Positions 17,013 to 27,065 of a DNA stretch of 64,000 nucleotides are shown piece by piece (position 1 is the first letter of the stretch; every line of letters starts with the position of its first letter). The stretch is from positions 581,254-645,253 of the forward strand of contig JAEUSM010000006.1 in the NCBI GenBank assembly GCA_016788785.1, in the 5' to 3' direction. The position numbers were made by a program, and so were the translations under genes. A model generated the notes under the pieces. The model saw nothing but the letters and a program-made list of their open reading frames with translations. It ran no database searches and was not told the DNA's origin. This DNA comes from Candidatus Kapaibacterium sp. (GTDB lineage: Bacteria > Bacteroidota > Ignavibacteria > Kapaibacteriales > JAEUSM01).

Positions 17013-19508
17013 ATGAAAAAATTGAATTTATTCATTCAATTTTTCGTTGTTCTATTCTTTAATGTTTTCACTCTTTCTGTTACTGCCCAAACGAAGAAGT
17101 ACCCAGTTCCACCACCTTGGAATGTGTATATTGATTCGATTCCGTTTCCGTGGCCTCATGACAGTACCTTCGTGAAAGATGAGATAATTATTCGCTTCAA
17201 ACCAGATGCAATTATCCTTGAAAAATTATGTGTTGATTATTATAATTTCAGGCAAGATAATATCAAATTCAGAAAAAAGTCTGAACAACCGATGTCTAAC
17301 TTACAAGCAGAGTTAGCCTCTTATTTATATTCACAATCCTTTCCTGTTGATTCTTTAATAACAGATGCACCTTTAGCAAATTTTATGAAAAATAATGGAG
17401 CAACCACTTTACACAGAATTTCCGTAGCAAGTCCATGTCGAGATACAATTTCCATCACACGTCGTGGCGATACAATAGGAAATTCATCCTATTTGTGGAT
17501 GAAACTAAAGTTTAACAACGACAGTGTTGCAGTGTTTATGTCAATTGCTCTTACAGCATTTTTTCAAGAACATATTGAAATTGCCGCACCGAATATGATT
17601 AGTGAATTTCGAGCTACACCAAATGATGAATCATTTGATATACAGAAGTCGTTAAATAATTCTACTTTTGATATTCAAAGAGCATGGGATACAACTACAG
17701 GTCATCCTGATGTAAAAATTGCAATCTGTGATGCTGGTGTTGATTATATGCATTGTGATTTAGGGGGTGGCATTGGAGCAGGATTTAAAATAGTATATGG
17801 CTATAATTTTGCTACAAATACTACTAATGTTCGAAGAGATAGTACTGAACCATTAAGTCCTTTTAGATTAAATCATGGAACAAAAATAGCGGGAATCATA
17901 GGTGCTTTAACAAATTATAATTGTGGTGATAACAATAGAGGTGTAGCAGGAATTAATGGAGGCTGGTATCCTGAATCTATCGGTAGTCCACTCTACTTTT
18001 TTGGAATTGCAAGTGCTAACCCAACACCTTCACCATATAAATCACTAAACAGTGAATATCTTATACGAGCATTATTAGATGGAGCTAATAGTAATCCAAA
18101 CCCTTTATTACAATACGGCTATGCTATTGATGTTTTTAATTTAAGTCTTGGAGAGGGACTATTTAAAAGTGCGATCAGTGAACCAATTCGTCATGCTATT
18201 TTCTCTGCTTATAATAATGGTGCTGTGGTAGTAACTGCCGCAGGAAATCAGAGTTCAAATGCGTATGACCAAGTTTCTTGTAATGATCATCAAACGGTTA
18301 TAAATGTAGGTTCTGCAAATTATGATAATACAAAAATTTGGTATTCAAACCATAATGAATATGTGGATATACTTGCATATGGAGGTAAGCGAGAACCACA
18401 TCCAGATAGCAGCACAAATCCAGTATATAATGTTTATACTACGACTACTGTCGGTGAACAACACATAGATACAACATATACATGGGTAGAAGGAACATCT
18501 TTTGCCGCACCACATATTGTAGGTTTAGTTTCTTTGTTACAATCATATGAAAAACAAAAAACACGTCCAGAATTATTACATCCAGAGGACTATGAAGGTA
18601 TCATCAAAGCAAATACTTTTGATGTTAGTGCCTCTCCAGCGAAAGTAGGGTATGATACATTGTCTGGATGGGGAGTAGCTAAAGCAGGACAAATATTTTC
18701 TCGTTACGCCAATGATGGATATGCTGTCTATCATAGACAATTTAAAGATACAATTAATTTTTCAAAAAGTGCATGGTCTGAGCCAATTTCTCTACATATA
18801 GCTAATGTCGAGGGAGTAAATACTGTCCCCTTACCTGGTTTTTATACGGTTCGGTTACGCACATGGACAAGATACGATGTATTAGTATTGAGCCAATGGA
18901 AACGTGGTAATGGAAATAATGTCTACGTTTGGGGAAGAGGTGGTGCAGGACTTTCCCATTCTGGTTGGGATAGTTTGCCATATAGGTATATAGATTCTGC
19001 CTATCATCAATCTCATTATAAAAATAACTATACAGTTATTAATTCAGGAGACGGAGGTAATGGCAAAGTAAAAGGAATTATACATTCAAATAATAGCTTG
19101 ATATCCGCTTCAACGTTTCAATATCAGGTATGGAAGGGTGATTCGTTGGTTGGCATCTATCCACCAAATGAAAAAATTGGAGTGAATTTTTCTATTTATG
19201 GAGCATTAGTAACACCCACAAGTGTTGAAGAGCCACATCATAATGCAACAGACGTCTCAATACAACCCTCTATAATAACTACTAAAAGTACACTTTCTTA
19301 TATTTTCACATCATCAGGTCAAATAGAAATTCAAGTAACAGATGTACAAGGAAGAGTAATACTTAAGAAACAAAGTGAGTATCAAGAAGGAACGACAGGT
19401 ATTGAAACTTTGGACTTATCAGACTTCGCTAATGGACATTATATAATTACCCTTCTTCATAATCTTACTGGGGAAGTTTTACAAACCAAATGTGCAGTAA
19501 TGCGATAA
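17013..19508 (+). CDS. Secreted subtilisin-like (S8) serine protease with T9SS sorting domain
   Basis: A signal peptide (MKKLNLFIQFFVVLFFNVF) is followed by an N-terminal prodomain-like region, then an S8 catalytic domain. It has Asp in AICDAGVDYMHCDL (near residue 240), His in LNHGTKIAGIIGA (near 290) and Ser in EGTSFAAPHIVGLV (near 500). A beta-rich region follows, and then a C-terminal Por-secretion sorting domain (YIFTSSGQIEIQVTDVQG, GHYIITLLHN). I chose the ATG at 17013 because the hydrophobic leader starts there; an in-frame ATG at 16998 adds five residues. The protein is predicted to cross the outer membrane via the T9SS. The downstream lipoprotein gene starts 14 bases later and is probably co-transcribed. 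Confidence 0.9.
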   Translation: MKKLNLFIQFFVVLFFNVFTLSVTAQTKKYPVPPPWNVYIDSIPFPWPHDSTFVKDEIIIRFKPDAIILEKLCVDYYNFRQDNIKFRKKSEQPMSNLQAELASYLYSQSFPVDSLITDAPLANFMKNNGATTLHRISVASPCRDTISITRRGDTIGNSSYLWMKLKFNNDSVAVFMSIALTAFFQEHIEIAAPNMISEFRATPNDESFDIQKSLNNSTFDIQRAWDTTTGHPDVKIAICDAGVDYMHCDLGGGIGAGFKIVYGYNFATNTTNVRRDSTEPLSPFRLNHGTKIAGIIGALTNYNCGDNNRGVAGINGGWYPESIGSPLYFFGIASANPTPSPYKSLNSEYLIRALLDGANSNPNPLLQYGYAIDVFNLSLGEGLFKSAISEPIRHAIFSAYNNGAVVVTAAGNQSSNAYDQVSCNDHQTVINVGSANYDNTKIWYSNHNEYVDILAYGGKREPHPDSSTNPVYNVYTTTTVGEQHIDTTYTWVEGTSFAAPHIVGLVSLLQSYEKQKTRPELLHPEDYEGIIKANTFDVSASPAKVGYDTLSGWGVAKAGQIFSRYANDGYAVYHRQFKDTINFSKSAWSEPISLHIANVEGVNTVPLPGFYTVRLRTWTRYDVLVLSQWKRGNGNNVYVWGRGGAGLSHSGWDSLPYRYIDSAYHQSHYKNNYTVINSGDGGNGKVKGIIHSNNSLISASTFQYQVWKGDSLVGIYPPNEKIGVNFSIYGALVTPTSVEEPHHNATDVSIQPSIITTKSTLSYIFTSSGQIEIQVTDVQGRVILKKQSEYQEGTTGIETLDLSDFANGHYIITLLHNLTGEVLQTKCAVMR

Positions 19509-19522
19509 GAAAGGAGAAAAAA

Positions 19523-20656
19523 ATGAAAAAGCAATTATTATTTCTTTCTATCATACTATTAGTTTTAGTTTCTTGTAACGATACATTGGTTGAACCAAAA
19601 GTACCTATTGAAGAGGATACGACGCATAAATATCCAAATTGTCCTTTATATCCTGATATCAATTTTACACAACGATGTGATAAGATTATTTCAGTTTCGT
19701 ATGATGGAAAATATTCTTCTATTGAAAAAGCAACACAAGGTTCAGGATTGTTAATTAATCGATGGATACTCAATAATCTCACTGGTGAATACATTTTGTT
19801 AGGAGGAAATAATAGAATTATAGAATTCGATAGTACTGTTTTCACTCAATTTAGATATATTGGTCTAAAACATTTTTATGAGTTTAACCCATACAATAGT
19901 GATATTGTAGTTTTTACAACTTTTACCTTAGTTGATACAATCGGTGATAAAAAAGAGTTTATAGGTAGGGATAATCTATTTACCTATAACCTCCAAACAA
20001 AAGAATTGAAACTTATTACTCCGAGTGCATTTGGAAAAGGTGGTGCAATTTATTTGAATAATGAAGGAATGAGAGTTAAATGGCTTCCCGAATCTAAACC
20101 AGGTAATGATGTATTTTTTATTCAATATAATAATAGTAGAAATTATAAATACTATTTACAACAAGATAAGTTAGAGGAATTAGTGCTTGAATCTTACCAT
20201 GCTATTAGCAATGATTTAAGTATTCGGTTTTGGGCGCATACAAATTTTACGAATACTCAAAAAAAATACCTCCTCAACAACAAAGAGCTATATTTGTTTG
20301 ACACCTTAGAATATAGAACTTCTATGTTACCTATAATATCATTTGATAACAAGTACTTACTTATTCAAGTAGCTTCTACTTTTCAAGATGGGGTTGACAC
20401 TACACAAGGCTTTAGACATTTTGAATTATGGATAGTAGAAGTAGAAAATTGGTTAGCATCTACTGGAGAATTTAAAGATTTTACAAAAATCAATACAAGA
20501 TTTCAACATTGTATGTACTTACAGCCTGGAAATCCAGTTGCTTTTACTCCATACAACACAATAATCGCAAGTATGCATCCATATAATAACAATCAAGGTA
20601 ATGTGTACGAAATGGACTTGAAAGGTAATATAATCAGGAAGATTACGAATAATTAG
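19523..20656 (+). CDS. Lipoprotein of unknown function
   Basis: A signal peptide with a lipobox (LVLVSCND, cleavage before Cys) shows it is a lipoprotein. The mature part of about 360 residues contains several Trp/Asn/Tyr-rich beta-like repeats (INRWILNNLTGEYILLGGN, NLQTKELKLITPSAFG) reminiscent of a propeller-type protein. The start at 19523 is supported by AAGGAG at 19511-19516, spaced 6 bases from the ATG; a strong Shine-Dalgarno is uncommon in Bacteroidota and suggests coupling with the upstream protease gene 14 bases away. No sorting domain. Function unknown. Confidence 0.8.
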   Translation: MKKQLLFLSIILLVLVSCNDTLVEPKVPIEEDTTHKYPNCPLYPDINFTQRCDKIISVSYDGKYSSIEKATQGSGLLINRWILNNLTGEYILLGGNNRIIEFDSTVFTQFRYIGLKHFYEFNPYNSDIVVFTTFTLVDTIGDKKEFIGRDNLFTYNLQTKELKLITPSAFGKGGAIYLNNEGMRVKWLPESKPGNDVFFIQYNNSRNYKYYLQQDKLEELVLESYHAISNDLSIRFWAHTNFTNTQKKYLLNNKELYLFDTLEYRTSMLPIISFDNKYLLIQVASTFQDGVDTTQGFRHFELWIVEVENWLASTGEFKDFTKINTRFQHCMYLQPGNPVAFTPYNTIIASMHPYNNNQGNVYEMDLKGNIIRKITNN

Positions 20657-20683
20657 GGAATGATTCTTGATTAAGTTATGTAT

Positions 20684-20713
20684 AAAGGCTTTGGAGTACA
20701 TCCAAAGCCTTTT
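20684..20713 (+). terminator. Rho-independent terminator after the lipoprotein gene
   Basis: A perfect 12-bp stem (AAAGGCTTTGGA, loop GTACA, TCCAAAGCCTTT) is followed by a short T-rich tract about 30 bases after the stop codon. Confidence 0.75.
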
Positions 20714-20868
20714 GTGTTTCATCGTATTAGTTGATATTGAATTTGTTATATTCCTCATTGAACTCTTGAATGTTTTCAGAATTAAATATACTTGTTTAGT
20801 AATTGAATTTCAAATTATTTAACATTTTGACTTCGAACAAATTAAAATCTATATAATACAGTACACAA

Positions 20869-20900
20869 TTTGGATTTTTTAGGAAAAAACTGTATATTTG
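20869..20900 (+). promoter_or_regulatory. Bacteroidota-type promoter for rpsA
   Basis: A -33 TTTG (20869-20872) and a perfect -7 TATATTTG (20893-20900) are 20 bases apart. Transcription should start near 20907, about 110 bases before the translation start. Confidence 0.6.
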
Positions 20901-21019
20901 TAGTCTTTTCCAAAATCGTCGCAAATTTTTGTAACACTATTATTTGTTCTTTGTAATCAAGACTTTTTTCAGCGACGAGAAAAAACACATTGATTAGAGA
21001 GAAATTGGAGCAATACAGA

Positions 21020-22945
21020 ATGTCTGTTGAAACAACTGATACTCTTTCCGAAAATGTCATTACTGTTGATTTTGAAACAGCAGTAGAAGGCACTCGTTCT
21101 CGTCATTTGACAGAATCAGAGCGTCGTACAGCAATCACTTCAGCATTTGAAGAAGATTTTAATGACATTATCGATGATTCTACATTTTTATCTATGTACG
21201 AAAAAACCATTACTAACATCAAACAAGATGAATTGGTAAATGGTAGGGTAGTCCTAATGACGAAAGAAGAAATTTTCGTTGATATAGGATTCAAATCATT
21301 AGGGGTGATACCTCGTGCAGAATTTATTACTGCGGATACATTGGTCATAGGTGATATGGTGGATGTATTCGTTGAAACGATTGAAGATGCGTCTGGCAAA
21401 TTAGTTCTTTCTCGCCGAAGAGCAGACTTCATGAAAACTTGGGAAGATATCCTAAAACTTCACTCCGAACAAAAAGTTATCCCAGTGAAAATTCTTCGTA
21501 GAATCAAGGGTGGAATGGTTGTTGATTTACTTGGTATTGAGGCGTTCTTACCAGGTTCTCAAATTGATGTTCGTCCAGTTCGTGATTTCGATTTTTGGGT
21601 TAATAGAGTTATAGATGTTCGTGTTGTGAAAGTAAATCACCCGAACGAAAATGTTGTTGTATCGCACAAAGTGCTTCTTGAAGAGCAATTGTCTGAACAA
21701 CGTGGTGTTATTCTTGAGAAATTGGAAAAAGGTCTTATCCTTGAAGGAACTGTTAAGGCAATTTCTGATTTCGGTGTATTCGTTGATCTTGGTGGTGTTG
21801 ACGGTTTGGTTCACATTACTGATCTTTCATGGGGTCGTGTTACACATCCATCGGAAGTGGTTGAACTTGATCAAGTTGTGAAAATTGTAGTACTTGATTT
21901 CGATACTGACAAACGTCGTATCTCTTTGGGTATGAAACAACTTACTTCTCATCCTTGGGATACTATTGGTGAGAAATACGAAAACGGTACTACTGTTCGC
22001 GGTAAGGTTGTTAGCCTTACTGATTACGGTGCTTTTATCGAAATCGAAAAAGGTATCGAAGGTCTTATCCACATTTCTGAAATGTCTTGGACTCAACATA
22101 TCAAACACCCATCTCAAATGGTTTCTATGGGTCAATCAATCGAAGCAAAAGTTTTGAATATCGACAAAGATACGAAAAAACTTGCTTTAGGAATGAAACA
22201 ATTGGAACCAGATCCTTGGCAAGATTTATTAGCAAAATTCCCTGTTGATTCAGTTCACAAAGGTATCGTTCGCAATCTTACTAATTTTGGTGTGTTCGTT
22301 GAATTAGAACCAGGTGTTGATGGATTAGTTCACATCAGCGACTTATCGTGGACAAAGAAAATCCGTCATCCGGGCGAATTTGTGAAAAAAGGTGAAGAAC
22401 TTGATGTTATCGTATTGAATATCGATGCAGATAACAGAAGAATCGCTTTGGGTCACAAACAAATTATTGACAACCCATGGGAAGTCTTTGCAGAGAAATA
22501 CAAAGTTGGTGCTGAAACTGAAGGTCGTATTGAGCGTATCATCGAAAAAGGTGTTATCGTTGAATTGCCTGACGGAGTAGACGGTTTTGTTCCAGTCTCT
22601 CAATTATCATTTGCTCCAGTACGCGTTATTGCTGATTTCTTCCAAGTTGGTGAGTCATTGCCATTGAAAGTTGTTGAATTTGACCGTGAAGCAAAGAAAA
22701 TCGTTCTTTCTCCAGTTGAATATCTTCGTGGAAGAGATCAAGAAGAATTGGACAAATACAATGCACAACACCCAGTTCCTAATGCAGAGAAATATTCAAC
22801 AGCAGATGTTCCTGCTATTGACAAATCTGAATTGGAAGCTGCAGCTGAAGCTGTTGGGTTTGGCGTTATTGCTCCTAAATTGGAAGATCTAACTCCTGAA
22901 GAAATCGCAGCTGCAGCAGCTGCTGCTGACGAAGAAAACGCATAA
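21020..22945 (+). CDS. rpsA: 30S ribosomal protein S1
   Basis: S1 binds mRNA on the small subunit and helps initiation on transcripts with weak Shine-Dalgarno signals. Six tandem S1 (OB-fold) domains are visible, with repeated blocks such as GFKSLGVIPRAEF, GIEAFLPGSQID, GVFVDLGGVDGLVHITDLSW, GAFIEIEKGIEGLIHISEMSW, GVFVELEPGVDGLVHISDLSW and GVIVELPDGVDGFVPVSQLSF. An N-terminal region of about 45 residues and a C-terminal acidic/Ala-rich tail (EEIAAAAAAADEENA) flank them. The ATG at 21020 is chosen over an upstream TTG; a GGAG lies at 21007-21010. It is followed by a bidirectional terminator shared with convergent plsY. Confidence 0.95.
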   Translation: MSVETTDTLSENVITVDFETAVEGTRSRHLTESERRTAITSAFEEDFNDIIDDSTFLSMYEKTITNIKQDELVNGRVVLMTKEEIFVDIGFKSLGVIPRAEFITADTLVIGDMVDVFVETIEDASGKLVLSRRRADFMKTWEDILKLHSEQKVIPVKILRRIKGGMVVDLLGIEAFLPGSQIDVRPVRDFDFWVNRVIDVRVVKVNHPNENVVVSHKVLLEEQLSEQRGVILEKLEKGLILEGTVKAISDFGVFVDLGGVDGLVHITDLSWGRVTHPSEVVELDQVVKIVVLDFDTDKRRISLGMKQLTSHPWDTIGEKYENGTTVRGKVVSLTDYGAFIEIEKGIEGLIHISEMSWTQHIKHPSQMVSMGQSIEAKVLNIDKDTKKLALGMKQLEPDPWQDLLAKFPVDSVHKGIVRNLTNFGVFVELEPGVDGLVHISDLSWTKKIRHPGEFVKKGEELDVIVLNIDADNRRIALGHKQIIDNPWEVFAEKYKVGAETEGRIERIIEKGVIVELPDGVDGFVPVSQLSFAPVRVIADFFQVGESLPLKVVEFDREAKKIVLSPVEYLRGRDQEELDKYNAQHPVPNAEKYSTADVPAIDKSELEAAAEAVGFGVIAPKLEDLTPEEIAAAAAAADEENA

Positions 22946-22967
22946 GCTAAATCTTCATTAAGAAATA

Positions 22968-22995
22968 AAAAGCCCATCAATTGATGGGCTTTTTT
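22968..22995. terminator. Bidirectional terminator between rpsA and plsY
   Basis: A perfect palindrome, AGCCCATCAA followed directly by TTGATGGGCT (22971-22990), is flanked by A and T tracts on the two sides. It can terminate both the plus-strand rpsA and the minus-strand plsY transcripts; the plsY stop codon lies in the T-rich flank. Confidence 0.8.
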
Positions 22996-23650
22996 ATTTG
23001 AACACCTTCTTTAACAGATTAAATTTTTCGAAACTACTTTCCGTTCCATTTCGCAATCTCTCGATGTTTGATCGATGTGTGATGAACACCACTATTGACA
23101 ATATACAACAAGTAGTGAGAAGAATGATAAATTCTCGTTGTTCCCAAGGGTACAGCCAATAACGAGTAGTTACCATAATTGGTAAAAGAACAGCAGCTGA
23201 CATTGAAGAAACGGAAATTATCCCAGTGGAAAGAAACACAAGAACAAAGCCTAAAAAAGCAAGCGAAATATCAATTGGTGAAACTCCCAAGAGCATACCA
23301 AGAATTGTGTTAATACCCTTACCACCTTTAAACTTCACAAATGGAGAGAAGATATGACCCAACACTGCCATAACGCCAATTGCAAGACGTGTACCAACGG
23401 TAGACTCAAGCAACAAAGGTTCTGTTGTGAAGAATGAAAGTAAAAATACCGGTAAAAACCCTTTGACGATATCTAACAGTTGAACTGATAGACCAGCTTT
23501 CCATCCCAAAATTCTGTAAACATTTGTAGAGCCAATGTTTTTACTTCCATGCTCGCGAATATCTGTTGAATAAAACAATTTGGAAATAATAAGTCCAAAA
23601 GGAATTGAACCACAAATAAAACTACAGAGAAGAAAAATCACTATTTCCAT
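22994..23650 (-). CDS. plsY: Acyl-phosphate:glycerol-3-phosphate acyltransferase PlsY
   Basis: PlsY transfers an acyl group from acyl-phosphate to glycerol-3-phosphate in the first step of phospholipid synthesis. It has the expected five or so membrane helices and the three conserved loops: the N-terminal CGSIPFGLI segment, GSKNIGSTNVYRILG (phosphate/G3P binding) and KFKGGKGINTILGMLLG. The length of 218 residues is normal. It is convergent with rpsA, and ribF lies 33 bases upstream on the same strand, so the two may be co-transcribed. Confidence 0.93.
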   Translation of the reverse strand: MEIVIFLLCSFICGSIPFGLIISKLFYSTDIREHGSKNIGSTNVYRILGWKAGLSVQLLDIVKGFLPVFLLSFFTTEPLLLESTVGTRLAIGVMAVLGHIFSPFVKFKGGKGINTILGMLLGVSPIDISLAFLGFVLVFLSTGIISVSSMSAAVLLPIMVTTRYWLYPWEQREFIILLTTCCILSIVVFITHRSNIERLRNGTESSFEKFNLLKKVFK

Positions 23651-23683
23651 TATTACGACAGAACTACCTAACGATACTGTAAA

Positions 23684-24637
23684 TTACGATGCGTGAGAAA
23701 GACGTTTATCTAATAATTCATAACATATATTTCTATCTTCAGAAAGTTGCGAGAGGAATAAATCCAAGGTTGGAAATTTTTGCTCTTCACGAAGAAAGTT
23801 ATGAAAAGTAACGGAAATTTTGTAATCGTAAATGTAATGATTGAAATCAAAGAAATGAACTTCTAAAATTGGCTTGTCTGTCTCAACAAATGTAGGTCTC
23901 ACTCCAATATTCGCCATTCCATAATACCGAGTGCCATTTATTTCAGATGATACAAAATATACCCCGTTTTTAGGTAACAATTTGTTTTCGTCTAATGGAA
24001 CAACATTTGCTGTAGGGATTCCTAACGTTCTACCTCTACCGTCACCAGAAACAACATTACCCAATAAAGAATATTCATAACCAAGCATTGAAAGTGCCGT
24101 ATTCAAATCACCTGATAACAACGCTGTTCTAATTTTTGTAGAACTTATTTTTTCGCCTTCCATATCAAAGGCTGGAATTTTTTCTATTGCAAATTTATAT
24201 TCTTCGGATAACTTGGTAAGTAATTCCTCATTACCCGCTCTATCTTTACCAAAAGCGTGATCGTGTCCAATCAACAATGTATGAATACCTACTTTTTCAT
24301 AGAGGTATTTAACAAATTCTTCTGGATTAGTATTAGAAAATTCCTTTGTAAAATTTACAACTGCTGTGTCAGAAATCTTCATTTTATAGAACAGATTTAA
24401 TCGTTCGTAGATTGTCGTAAGAAGTTGAATTTCTGGTTTATCAGGATTTTTAAGGACAATTTGTGGGTGTGGATCAAATGTAATGATAAGACTTCTTGCA
24501 TATTCTAATGAACTTGCAATCTCATTAAGTCTATTTAATATGACCGCATGTCCTCTATGAACCCCATCAAAGGTTCCAATAGATAGAACGGTATTTGGAT
24601 TAAAACCAACAGCATCTAAATTCGAATGTATGTACAT
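23684..24637 (-). CDS. ribF: Bifunctional riboflavin kinase/FAD synthetase
   Basis: RibF phosphorylates riboflavin to FMN and adenylates FMN to FAD. The N-terminal nucleotidyltransferase domain shows IGTFDGVHRGHAVIL, LLIGHDHAFGKDRAG and ISSTKIRTALL. The C-terminal flavokinase domain shows GDGRGRTLGIPTANV and NGVYFV...GMANIGVRPTF. Length 317 residues, typical. Its position next to plsY has no obvious functional meaning. Confidence 0.95.
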   Translation of the reverse strand: MYIHSNLDAVGFNPNTVLSIGTFDGVHRGHAVILNRLNEIASSLEYARSLIITFDPHPQIVLKNPDKPEIQLLTTIYERLNLFYKMKISDTAVVNFTKEFSNTNPEEFVKYLYEKVGIHTLLIGHDHAFGKDRAGNEELLTKLSEEYKFAIEKIPAFDMEGEKISSTKIRTALLSGDLNTALSMLGYEYSLLGNVVSGDGRGRTLGIPTANVVPLDENKLLPKNGVYFVSSEINGTRYYGMANIGVRPTFVETDKPILEVHFFDFNHYIYDYKISVTFHNFLREEQKFPTLDLFLSQLSEDRNICYELLDKRLSHAS

Positions 24638-24675
24638 ACGTTTCCTCTATAGAATAAATGAGTGTTCAACCTTAT

Positions 24676-24714
24676 AAAAAAACCATCGACAAATTTAAAA
24701 ATTCATCGATGGTT
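24676..24714 (-). terminator. Terminator after dsbD
   Basis: Read on the minus strand, AACCATCGA and TCGATGGTT form a 9-bp stem around a 16-base AT-rich loop, followed by a run of T. It lies just downstream of the dsbD stop codon. Confidence 0.7.
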
Positions 24715-24726
24715 GTATTTGTCAAC

Positions 24727-26841
24727 CTATTTTCTTGCTTGATCTTTTGGAGGTACTTTCGGCGTAATGCCTTTGTTCAAAAATCCAACAAATTCTTCTT
24801 CACTTCTAGTATATGAGATAGTAGCAATTGTTTTGTCATCAGGAGTTACAATCACATATAACGGAAGTGCTACATCTTTGAATCTATCCAATTGCATCTT
24901 TTTATTCGATACGTACGGTTCTTGAGGTCTATCTGTGTAGAGTTGCACTTTCACAAATTGATCAAGTCGTTGTCTAACAGATTGTTTGATGAACATATTT
25001 TTTTCCATCCATCGACAGTTCGTACAGGTAAATCCTGTGAAGTCAATGAATATTGGTTTGCCAGTTTTTTTGGATTCTGCCAATGCTGCTTTGTAATCAG
25101 AGTGCCAGTTATCATGTGCAACATAATCTTTTGCTTCTACTTTTTTGTGCGTAACAACTTCCTTGCTATTGACCGCCATATTGGTAGACGCTCCATTCAT
25201 CAACTCACGGTAATTATCAGGTGGTAAAAATGCGTCTAATTCACCCAAAGGTTTACCAAATAAACCGGAAAGGAAATAGAATGTACATGTCATAAAGACA
25301 ATCACAAAAACTGCACGTAAGGCACCTACTTTTTCCAATGGTGTATCGAGAGGCATTCTAAAGAATCCTAACAAATAAATTGCACTCAAAATACAACATC
25401 CTATCCAAACAGAAAGGAACAACTCACGAGAAAGAATTCCCCATCCCCATACCAAATCAACATTCGAAACGAATTTTAATGCAGCAGCAATTTCCAAAAA
25501 CCCCATTACCACTTTAAGATTGTTCATCCATCCACCGGCTTTTGGCAATGAACTCAATGAACGAGGGAATAACGACAGTAAAAAGAATGGAATTGCAAAT
25601 GTTCCTGAAAAGGCTAACATACCAATAATTGGATAAAACCACTCTCCGTCTGATGCGGATATGAGTGCTGTTCCAACAAATGGTACTGTACATGTAAATG
25701 AAGTCAAAGAAAATGTCAATCCCATCAAAATAACGGAAAATATTCCATTTTTACGGGATGCCATATTCAATTTATTGAGAATTTTGGTTGGTATTTGAAT
25801 CTCAAATGCACCAAAAAGATTAAAGGCAAAGATAAAGAAGATACCAGCAATAAAGATATTTACCCAAGGATTTGTAGCAAAGTCTCCAACACCTGTTGGA
25901 CCTAAGACTGCAGCTAATATCACTCCTAAGATAGTAAAGGTAGACATAATACCTAAACCATATGCAATTGAATCAACCAATCCTTTGGTTTTCTTTTCAG
26001 CACGTTTTGTGAAGAAAGAAACCGTAATTGGAATCATCGGAAACACGCAAGGTGTCAACAACGAAGTTGCACCAGCTACGATAGCTATCCACAAGAATCC
26101 TAAAATACCATCTTTTCGATTGGCATTTCCTTTTCCACCAGGATTATCTACTGATTCTTTCGAACCACCTACATTTGCAGATATTGCTTTTCCATCGGTT
26201 TTACCAGAATTTTCACTTCCACTTGCAACTACAGCTGCTTTGGAAGTATCAGTTGTTGGTGTAGTTGCCGCTACTTCTGTTTTATCATCATCTTCAGTTT
26301 TACCTTCTACCATTGAAGATTCTGTTTTGGATGTGTCTTCGATGAATTCTAAAGTAGATTTTAGTTCTAAACCATTCTCACTAATACAATTTCCTGTTAC
26401 ATTACTACAGGTTTGAAAATCGATTGAAAAAACTACATTTTGTTTTGTACCAAGTTTGATGGATTTATCAATTTTGACTGGAATTGAAATTGTAACAGTG
26501 GAAGTATGTTTATAAACATCAGCTTCAAAACCATCATCAAAAACTTTTTTTGCCTTTGGTGATTCTGAAAGTTTTCCAAAGGTAATTCCTTTGATAGATG
26601 GAGTTTTTGCCGTAATTGGTAATCCATTTGTTTCTTTAAGTCCATATGCATACCAATCTTTGTTCGGAGTAATACTAAAGCGTATTTTAGCTTCTCCGCC
26701 AACAGGAGCTTTTAATTTATCGGTTAATACTTTAACAGTTGCTTTTGCAGCTTTTGGGGTATAACTTGTTTGAGCATTTGCAATGGAAAAGCAAAAACTC
26801 AGCAGCAACACTGTTAAAATTAAAGGATGGAACTTCTTCAT
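24727..26841 (-). CDS. dsbD: Thiol:disulfide interchange protein DsbD
   Basis: DsbD carries reducing electrons from cytoplasmic thioredoxin across the inner membrane to periplasmic partners. Three domains are visible in 704 residues. After a signal peptide comes an alpha domain with the Cys pair in TCSNVTGNCIS (CxxxxxxC, one residue longer than in E. coli). A Ser/Thr/Lys-rich linker follows, then an approximately eight-helix membrane domain with the conserved LTPCVFPMIPITVSF and the second membrane Cys block SFTCTVPFVG. A C-terminal thioredoxin domain has FTCTNCRWMEKNMF (CxxC). It is followed by a terminator. An operon of small alpha-domain homologues lies immediately upstream. Confidence 0.93.
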   Translation of the reverse strand: MKKFHPLILTVLLLSFCFSIANAQTSYTPKAAKATVKVLTDKLKAPVGGEAKIRFSITPNKDWYAYGLKETNGLPITAKTPSIKGITFGKLSESPKAKKVFDDGFEADVYKHTSTVTISIPVKIDKSIKLGTKQNVVFSIDFQTCSNVTGNCISENGLELKSTLEFIEDTSKTESSMVEGKTEDDDKTEVAATTPTTDTSKAAVVASGSENSGKTDGKAISANVGGSKESVDNPGGKGNANRKDGILGFLWIAIVAGATSLLTPCVFPMIPITVSFFTKRAEKKTKGLVDSIAYGLGIMSTFTILGVILAAVLGPTGVGDFATNPWVNIFIAGIFFIFAFNLFGAFEIQIPTKILNKLNMASRKNGIFSVILMGLTFSLTSFTCTVPFVGTALISASDGEWFYPIIGMLAFSGTFAIPFFLLSLFPRSLSSLPKAGGWMNNLKVVMGFLEIAAALKFVSNVDLVWGWGILSRELFLSVWIGCCILSAIYLLGFFRMPLDTPLEKVGALRAVFVIVFMTCTFYFLSGLFGKPLGELDAFLPPDNYRELMNGASTNMAVNSKEVVTHKKVEAKDYVAHDNWHSDYKAALAESKKTGKPIFIDFTGFTCTNCRWMEKNMFIKQSVRQRLDQFVKVQLYTDRPQEPYVSNKKMQLDRFKDVALPLYVIVTPDDKTIATISYTRSEEEFVGFLNKGITPKVPPKDQARK

Positions 26842-26917
26842 TTTATTACCCCCCTAAGTAGAAAGGATATAGTAGAATTATAAGTATTGAACAGGAAATG
26901 TTGATACATTCTCTTTA

Positions 26918-26925
26918 CAAATATA
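26918..26925 (-). promoter_or_regulatory. Possible -7 box for dsbD
   Basis: Reading the minus strand, TATATTTG matches TAnnTTTG about 77 bases before the dsbD start. No matching -33 TTTG at the right distance was found, so this is weak. Confidence 0.35.
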
Positions 26926-27065
26926 ATAACGTTTATGCAAGAACTTTTGTTTCAATTTCGGAAATATTGCTTTAAAAATTCTTAATATTATGTCTTTGAT
27001 AGTAAAAATACAAAAAATATTCAACATATCCATACGGATGGGTGAAATTTCCATCAAATTACTAC

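Larger units (their letters stand above)
20657..21019. other. Intergenic region between lipoprotein gene and rpsA
   Basis: About 360 bases without a gene. It contains the lipoprotein terminator (20684-20713), an AT-rich stretch with nothing recognisable, and the rpsA promoter at 20869-20900 with a leader of about 115 bases before the rpsA start. The leader could carry translational control of rpsA, as S1 regulates its own synthesis in other bacteria, but no clear structure was traced. Confidence 0.6.

Noticed and set aside
20990..21019. A longer rpsA start from a TTG
   Set aside because: The extra 10 residues do not fit the S1 N-terminus, and a GGAG precedes the ATG at 21020.
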